Positions 59,907 through 64,000 of a DNA stretch of 64,000 nt are shown piece after piece. Source of the DNA: SIG459 sp045538735 (lineage in GTDB: Bacteria > Bacillota > Clostridia > Oscillospirales > Oscillospiraceae). The stretch covers positions 1 through 64,000 of the forward strand of contig JAZSRY010000069.1 in assembly GCA_045538735.1 (NCBI GenBank), written 5' to 3'. The notes under the pieces were generated by a model. It saw only the letters and a list, made by a program, of their open reading frames with translations. It had not been told where the DNA came from and searched no databases. The translations under genes were made by a program, and so were the position numbers. Each line of letters starts with the position of its first letter. The first letter of the stretch is position 1.

Positions 59907-59958
59907 TGAATGTTTGGCATATTCTAAATGAAAGTTTGTTATATATAAGACTATTTTC

Positions 59959-59987
59959 TTGCACTATTATTAACTATGAGGTATAAT
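59959..59987 (+). promoter_or_regulatory. Promoter of the tungstate-type transporter operon
   Basis: TTGCAC (59959-59964), 17-bp spacer, TATAAT (59982-59987). Confidence 0.75.
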
Positions 59988-59993
59988 GTGTCG

Positions 59994-60120
59994 GTAAATA
60001 ATGTGTTTTGCCCTCAGGCAAAGACGGTTGACGAGCCCCTTTCCCTCGAGGCATATGGGATAACTATACCCATTTGCCGAATTTGGGAGAGGGGCTCTTT
60101 CCGTTTTTTCGCACAAATAA
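59994..60120 (+). ncRNA. Structured leader RNA, candidate riboswitch/attenuator
   Basis: About 125 nt between promoter and start codon fold into a small hairpin TTTGCC-CTCA-GGCAAA (60007-60022), a linker AGACGGTTGAC, and a long arm whose base is 13 continuous pairs (60033-60045 with 60085-60097) and whose top pairs GGCA/TGCC and ATGGG/CCCAT. TTTCCGTTTTTT follows, so the long arm can act as a terminator. The genomic position suggests a molybdenum/tungsten cofactor or metal sensor of the Moco/Tuco kind; I could not confirm the consensus. Confidence 0.6.
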
Positions 60121-60138
60121 GCTATGGAGGAAAAAATA

Positions 60139-61176
60139 ATGAAAAAAGCACTTTCTCTTATCCTTGCCATCGTTATGGTAATGGCGCTTCTGGTTGGCTG
60201 CGGCAGCACTCCCGCGGAGCCCGCTGCACCTGCTGAACCCGCTGCACCTGCTGAGCCCGCAGCTCCTGCTGAACCCGCTGAGCCCGAAACCCCCGCAGTT
60301 GACCTTGCTATTTTGTATGAGCAGGACAACAGCATGATCAACACCTACTCTCTTCTGGCTGTCAACCCCGAAGCTCCCTTCGTTGATGCTGAAGAAAAAC
60401 CTGCAGAAGGCGTTGAAATAAATTCTGTCGGTGCCGCCGCTCTCATCAACTGGCTACTTTCCGAAGAGACCAAGGCTCTTGCAGGCAACTTCGGCTTTGA
60501 GAAGTACGGCGAATATCTCTTCTATGTCCTTGAAGACGGCGCTTCTTCCACCGCTGAAATTCCCATGGCTACCGAAGAGACCAAGGCTATCCGCCTTTCC
60601 ACCACCACTTCAGTAAACGATGCAGGCCTTCTGGGCTATCTCCTTCCCATCTTCGAAGATACCTATGGCTATGAAGTAGACGTTTATTCCGCCGGCACCG
60701 GCAAAAGCATCAGTAACGCAAAGATGGGCAACGCTGACCTTATCTTCGTTCACTCCAAGAGCCAGGAAACCGCTTTCGTTGAGGAAGGCTTTGCCTATAC
60801 CCTCGAAGGTCAGGAGAGCGAGCGTATGAGCTTCCTCTATAACTTCTATGTCCTCTGCGGTCCTTCCGCCGACCCCGCAGGTGTAAAGAACTGTGCAAGC
60901 GTTAAGGACGCTTTCGCAGCCATTGCCGAGGGCAAGTATACCTTCGTTTCCCGCGGCGATGCTTCCGGCACCCACACCAAGGAGATCAGCCTCTGGCCCG
61001 AAACCCTCGGCATCACCACCGAGAGCGACTCTGTTGCCGCATACGCTGAGTGGTATAACTACTCCAACGCAGGTATGGGCATTTGCCTGACCATGGCTGA
61101 AGAGCTTGGCGGCTATATCCTCTCCGATAAGGCCACTTACTTGACCTTCCGCGCAAACGGCGGTATTATGGGCTAA
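60139..61176 (+). CDS. TupA-like tungstate-binding lipoprotein, circularly permuted
   Basis: A 345-aa substrate-binding lipoprotein: signal peptide with lipobox LLVGCGS, an Ala/Glu/Pro linker (about 23-50), then two segments in reversed order relative to TupA. Residues about 50-135 (LAILYEQDNSMINTYSLLAV...INWLLSEETKALAG) match the C-terminal part of TupA; residues about 150-345 (IRLSTTTSVNDAGLLGYLLP, NADLIFVHSKSQE, FVSRGDASGTHTKE, NAGMGICLTMAEE, SDKATYLTFRANG) match its N-terminal part and end where the missing part would begin. The oxyanion motifs TTTS and RGDxSGT are intact. GGAGG precedes ATG 60139. It feeds the permease and ATPase downstream. Confidence 0.85.
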   Translation: MKKALSLILAIVMVMALLVGCGSTPAEPAAPAEPAAPAEPAAPAEPAEPETPAVDLAILYEQDNSMINTYSLLAVNPEAPFVDAEEKPAEGVEINSVGAAALINWLLSEETKALAGNFGFEKYGEYLFYVLEDGASSTAEIPMATEETKAIRLSTTTSVNDAGLLGYLLPIFEDTYGYEVDVYSAGTGKSISNAKMGNADLIFVHSKSQETAFVEEGFAYTLEGQESERMSFLYNFYVLCGPSADPAGVKNCASVKDAFAAIAEGKYTFVSRGDASGTHTKEISLWPETLGITTESDSVAAYAEWYNYSNAGMGICLTMAEELGGYILSDKATYLTFRANGGIMG

Positions 61177-61195
61177 ACCCCCGAATATTAAACAG

Positions 61196-61227
61196 AAAAA
61201 GGCGGCGGGCTTCTCGCCGCCTTTTTT
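61196..61227 (+). terminator. Terminator-like hairpin inside the transporter operon
   Basis: AAAGGCGGCG/CGCCGCCTTT stem and T6 after the binding-protein gene; probably lets through only part of the transcription so that the binding protein exceeds the permease. Confidence 0.85.
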
Positions 61228-61253
61228 CAAGCTAAAAGAAAGGAGGGGCGCGG

Positions 61254-61940
61254 ATGTCGTCGGCAATAGGAAAAGCAATAGATATGATACTTGGCTTAGA
61301 CCCGGAGCTTATGAATATTCTGGGCACAACGGCGAAGCTTTGCCTTACAAGCTCCGTCATCGCCCTTATTATCGGCGTTCCTCTGGGAGTCTGGCTGGGC
61401 TCTGCCAGCTTCAAGGGCAGAGGAGCCCTTGTGGTAATTAACCGCACCTTGATGGGCATGCCCCCCGTTGTATGCGGCCTTTTGTTTTACATACTTTTTT
61501 CCGGTGTGGGTCCTTTTGGCAAGCTGAAGCTTCTTTTCACCGTAACGCTGATGATCGTTGCGCAGGTAGTGCTTATAACCCCCATTGTCATCGGCAATAT
61601 GGAAAGCTTCGTGTCCGGCATTTCCGAGGATCTGCGTGAAAGCGCAAAGGGGCTTGGAATCGGAGGAGCGAAGAGATATCTTCTGCTTATGAACGAGAGC
61701 CTTTACCATATTTTCTCCACTTATCTTCTGGCCTTCGCCCGTGCGATAGCCGAGGTGGGCGCAGTCAGTATGGTGGGCGGTGCCATAGCCTGGAAAACCA
61801 ATGTTATGACCACGGCAATAATGCAGTATACCAACAGGGGCAACTTCTCTCTTGGCATAGCTCTCGGCATAATCCTTATGACAATTTCTCTTATCGTGAA
61901 TATTGTCATTTCCCTTGCTCAAAGGAGGCTGAGCCGATGA
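61254..61940 (+). CDS. Tungstate-type ABC transporter permease
   Basis: A 228-aa membrane protein with about five or six helices and the EAA loop (ESAKGLGIGGAKRYLLLMNESLYHI). FGP-type blocks NRTLMGMPPVVCGLLFYILF and AEVGAVSMVGGAI match TupB. AAAGGAGG precedes ATG 61254; it overlaps the ATPase gene by 4 nt. Confidence 0.9.
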   Translation: MSSAIGKAIDMILGLDPELMNILGTTAKLCLTSSVIALIIGVPLGVWLGSASFKGRGALVVINRTLMGMPPVVCGLLFYILFSGVGPFGKLKLLFTVTLMIVAQVVLITPIVIGNMESFVSGISEDLRESAKGLGIGGAKRYLLLMNESLYHIFSTYLLAFARAIAEVGAVSMVGGAIAWKTNVMTTAIMQYTNRGNFSLGIALGIILMTISLIVNIVISLAQRRLSR

Positions 61941-62590
61941 AGATAAATGCTCTTTCAAAGACCTATGAAGGCCGCAAGGTGCTTTCAAGCCCCGCCTTTG
62001 AACTCCGTGGCGGCGAGATATGCGTCCTTGTGGGCGCCAACGGCAGCGGCAAGAGCAGTCTTGCCAAAGCCATTGCAGGCGTTATAGCCGACGATAATGG
62101 CGCAAAGCCCTTCGATGAGAAGGTGAATGTGGGCTATACGCCCCAGAAAAGCTATGCATTCCGCATGAGCACCCTCCGCAATCTTACCCTCGCGGGCGGC
62201 AATGAGGCAGAAGCTATGGAAATGCTTGAAAGACTTGGCATTGCCCATCTGGCAAAAACTCCCGCCAAGAAGCTTTCGGGCGGCGAGAGCGCAAGAATGG
62301 CGCTGGGCAGAGTGCTTATGGAAAAGCACGAGCTTTTGATTCTTGATGAGCCCACCGCTTCCATGGATATGGAGTCCACCGCCCTGAGCGAGGCGCTTAT
62401 TATGGATTACTGCAAAAAGAGCGGAGCCGCTATACTGTGGGTCACCCATTCTCTGGCGCAGGCAAGACGCGTTGCCGATAAAGCCATGTTCCTCCGCAAG
62501 GGAGAGATGATAGAATTCGGCCTCGCCGAAAAAGTTCTCAATGCTCCTGAGAAAGAGGAGACAAGAGAATTTTTGAAATTTTATGAGTAA
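61937..62590 (+). CDS. Tungstate-type ABC transporter ATP-binding protein
   Basis: A 217-aa ABC ATPase: Walker A VGANGSGKSSLAK, Q-loop YTPQKSYAF, signature KLSGGESARMALGR, Walker B LLILDEPTASMD and H-switch LWVTHS. It has no C-terminal regulatory domain, as in TupC. It powers the permease of the preceding gene and is last in the operon. Confidence 0.92.
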   Translation: MKINALSKTYEGRKVLSSPAFELRGGEICVLVGANGSGKSSLAKAIAGVIADDNGAKPFDEKVNVGYTPQKSYAFRMSTLRNLTLAGGNEAEAMEMLERLGIAHLAKTPAKKLSGGESARMALGRVLMEKHELLILDEPTASMDMESTALSEALIMDYCKKSGAAILWVTHSLAQARRVADKAMFLRKGEMIEFGLAEKVLNAPEKEETREFLKFYE

Positions 62591-62617
62591 AAAAGGGACG
62601 CAAAGCGTCCCTTTTTT
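62588..62617 (+). terminator. Terminator of the transporter operon
   Basis: AAAAGGGACGC/GCGTCCCTTTT stem with T6. Confidence 0.9.
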
Positions 62618-62689
62618 GCTTATGGTATTGCGTAGGATTTTTGCTGACTATATAATAGATGAAAAAGCTTATGAAAGAGAGAAAAGGCT

Positions 62690-63967
62690 ATGAAAAGTCC
62701 TCATTACCGCAACTTTATAAGAATCCTTGAGCATGAGCTTATCCCCGCCCTCGGCTGCACAGAGCCTATTGCCATAGCCTATGCCGCAGCCAAGGCAAGG
62801 GCTGTTTTGGGCTGCGAGCCTGAGCATATTGAAATTCGCTGCTCGGGAAATATAATCAAGAATGTAAAGGGTGTCACCGTGCCCAATTCCGGCGGTCTTG
62901 TGGGTATAGAGGCGGCTGCCATCCTCGGCGCAATCTGCGGCAGCGCGGACAGCGAGCTGGAGGTTCTTGAAAGCGTAAAGGCGGAGGATATTGCCCGCTG
63001 CAAGGTCTTGATGAATGAAAAGCTTTGCTCCGTCACTCTTGTGAAGGACGTAGATAACCTTTATGTGGTGGCTGTCCTTACCACAGGGGGGCATAGCGCA
63101 GCTGTAAGCGTAGTTAACCGCCACACCCTTATCACCTGCATTGAAAAAGACGGGGAGGTTATCTTCCGCAATAATATTGCCAAGGCGGAGGAGCGCGCCG
63201 AGGACTATTCGGGACTGAATGTAAGAAGCATTCTGGACTTTGCCGATGAGGTGGACATAGAGGATGTCCGCCATATAATAGCACCCCAGATAGAACTCAA
63301 CTCCGCAATTGCCCGCGAGGGTCTGCGGGGCAATTACGGTGCCAGCGTGGGTTATACTATGCTGCAGGTTTTCGGCGACAATGTGCGAAGTCGCGCCTGC
63401 GCCATGGCGGCTGCGGGCTCAGATGCAAGAATGGGCGGCTGCGCCCTTCCCGTTATCATAAATTCCGGCTCCGGCAATCAGGGAATGACGGTCAGCCTAC
63501 CGGTTATAGAATACGCAAAGGATCTGAAAGTCAGCGAGGAGAAGCTTTATAAAGCTCTCGTCCTCAGCAACCTGATAGCTATACACCTGAAAAAATATAT
63601 AGGCTCCCTTTCCGCTTTCTGCGGAGCGGTCAGCGCCGCAAGCGCTGCGGGCGCGGGCATAACCTATCTTTTCGGCGGAGACTATGAGGAAATAGGCTAT
63701 ACCATAGTGAATACTTTGGGCAATGTGGGCGGCATAGTATGCGACGGCGCAAAGGCCTCCTGCGCCGCCAAGATAGCCTCCGCTGTCCATGCCGCTATAA
63801 TAAGCCACTATATGGGCAGCCACGAGAGAGTTTTCCGCGCAGGCGAGGGCTTCGTCAAGGATGATCTTGAGGCAACCATTCGCTCTATGGGTTATATAGG
63901 CCGCGTCGGAATGAAGGAAACGGACGAAGAAATTTTGAATGTTATGACAGATCAGGTTGAGCTGTGA
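62690..63967 (+). CDS. L-cysteine desulfidase family protein (CyuA/YhaM type)
   Basis: A 425-aa protein of the UPF0597/serine dehydratase alpha-like family. A conserved LGCTEPIAIAYAAA (C23) starts it; FCGAVSAASAAGAG, NTLGNVGGIVCDGAKASCAA and the GSGNQGMTVSLPV block follow. In the family these cysteines hold a [4Fe-4S] cluster and the enzyme splits L-cysteine to pyruvate, ammonia and sulfide. Length and motifs are complete. It stands alone with a weak AGAGAGAAAAGG site; no cysteine transporter is adjacent. Confidence 0.9.
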   Translation: MKSPHYRNFIRILEHELIPALGCTEPIAIAYAAAKARAVLGCEPEHIEIRCSGNIIKNVKGVTVPNSGGLVGIEAAAILGAICGSADSELEVLESVKAEDIARCKVLMNEKLCSVTLVKDVDNLYVVAVLTTGGHSAAVSVVNRHTLITCIEKDGEVIFRNNIAKAEERAEDYSGLNVRSILDFADEVDIEDVRHIIAPQIELNSAIAREGLRGNYGASVGYTMLQVFGDNVRSRACAMAAAGSDARMGGCALPVIINSGSGNQGMTVSLPVIEYAKDLKVSEEKLYKALVLSNLIAIHLKKYIGSLSAFCGAVSAASAAGAGITYLFGGDYEEIGYTIVNTLGNVGGIVCDGAKASCAAKIASAVHAAIISHYMGSHERVFRAGEGFVKDDLEATIRSMGYIGRVGMKETDEEILNVMTDQVEL

Positions 63968-63971
63968 ACAA

Positions 63972-64000
63972 AAAAGAAGAAGCACCTTTCGGTGCTTCTT
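63972..64000 (+). terminator. Terminator after the desulfidase gene
   Basis: AAGAAGCACC-TTTC-GGTGCTTCTT stem at the right edge; the T run would fall outside the window. Confidence 0.75.

Overview
The window reads as the chromosome of an anaerobic, low-GC-lineage but moderately GC-rich gut Firmicute, most likely a Clostridia/Oscillospiraceae-type bacterium. The clues are an Asp23-FakA pair, a NiaR niacin regulon, a T-box leader, a CD1247-type acidic protein beside EF-P, FeoAB with the FeoB-associated Cys-rich peptide, YmdB and YhaO/YhaN homologues, sortase-built pili, and GC-rich short interspersed repeats. I cannot name a genus from sequence alone.

Layout. 1-5.6 kb (minus strand): a T-box-controlled operon of a LeuA-like protein without catalytic residues, a sugar-isomerase/acyl-CoA-ligase fusion and the branched-chain aminotransferase IlvE; a second gene of the LeuA-like type starts just beyond its terminator and runs off the left edge. 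5.6-8.9 kb (minus): nicotinate phosphoribosyltransferase, its repressor NiaR and an EIIC-like permease, with two NiaR-type operators. 9.1-11.2 kb: Asp23 and a FakA-like DAK2/DegV protein. 11.2-11.7 kb: non-coding repeats. 11.7-14.5 kb (minus): two FAD-dependent oxidoreductases. 14.7-17.6 kb: a pseudokinase-lectin membrane protein, EF-P, an acidic zinc-ribbon protein and a thioredoxin-fold protein. 17.7-19.9 kb: initiator tRNA-Met whose 3' end and terminator are duplicated; the second copy is split by a TIR-bounded element encoding an HNH protein. 20-29.6 kb: a complete pilus locus (coiled-coil protein, signal peptidase, giant tip adhesin, major pilin, class C sortase, minor pilin, sortase-like protein without its histidine).

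29.7-47 kb is a mosaic of metabolic and envelope genes: an esterase, a DUF5714 protein, two acyltransferase-like proteins, a four-gene Dlt-like cassette (adenylation enzyme, carrier protein, MBOAT, SGNH), two UroD-family proteins around an aldo/keto reductase, a membrane XRE protein, an EamA transporter, a MaoC protein and several very small ORFs. 47.5 kb holds tRNA-Arg(ACG). 47.9-53.8 kb has a molybdopterin oxidoreductase, YmdB and a YhaO/YhaN-like pair. 53.8-56.4 kb is the feo iron operon with three identical-type palindromic operators. 56.7-62.6 kb is a molybdenum/tungsten block: two MoeA-type proteins read leftward and a tungstate-type ABC transporter read rightward behind a structured RNA leader. 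The window ends with a CyuA-type cysteine desulfidase.

Most notable points: the tungstate-binding protein appears to be a circular permutation of TupA; two 274-bp inverted-repeat elements (MITEs) lie in opposite orientation and one supplies the stop codon of a moeA-type gene; the NiaR operator of the permease gene doubles as the niaR terminator; and several family members have lost catalytic residues (LeuA-like, kinase, CHAP domain, sortase, acyltransferase).
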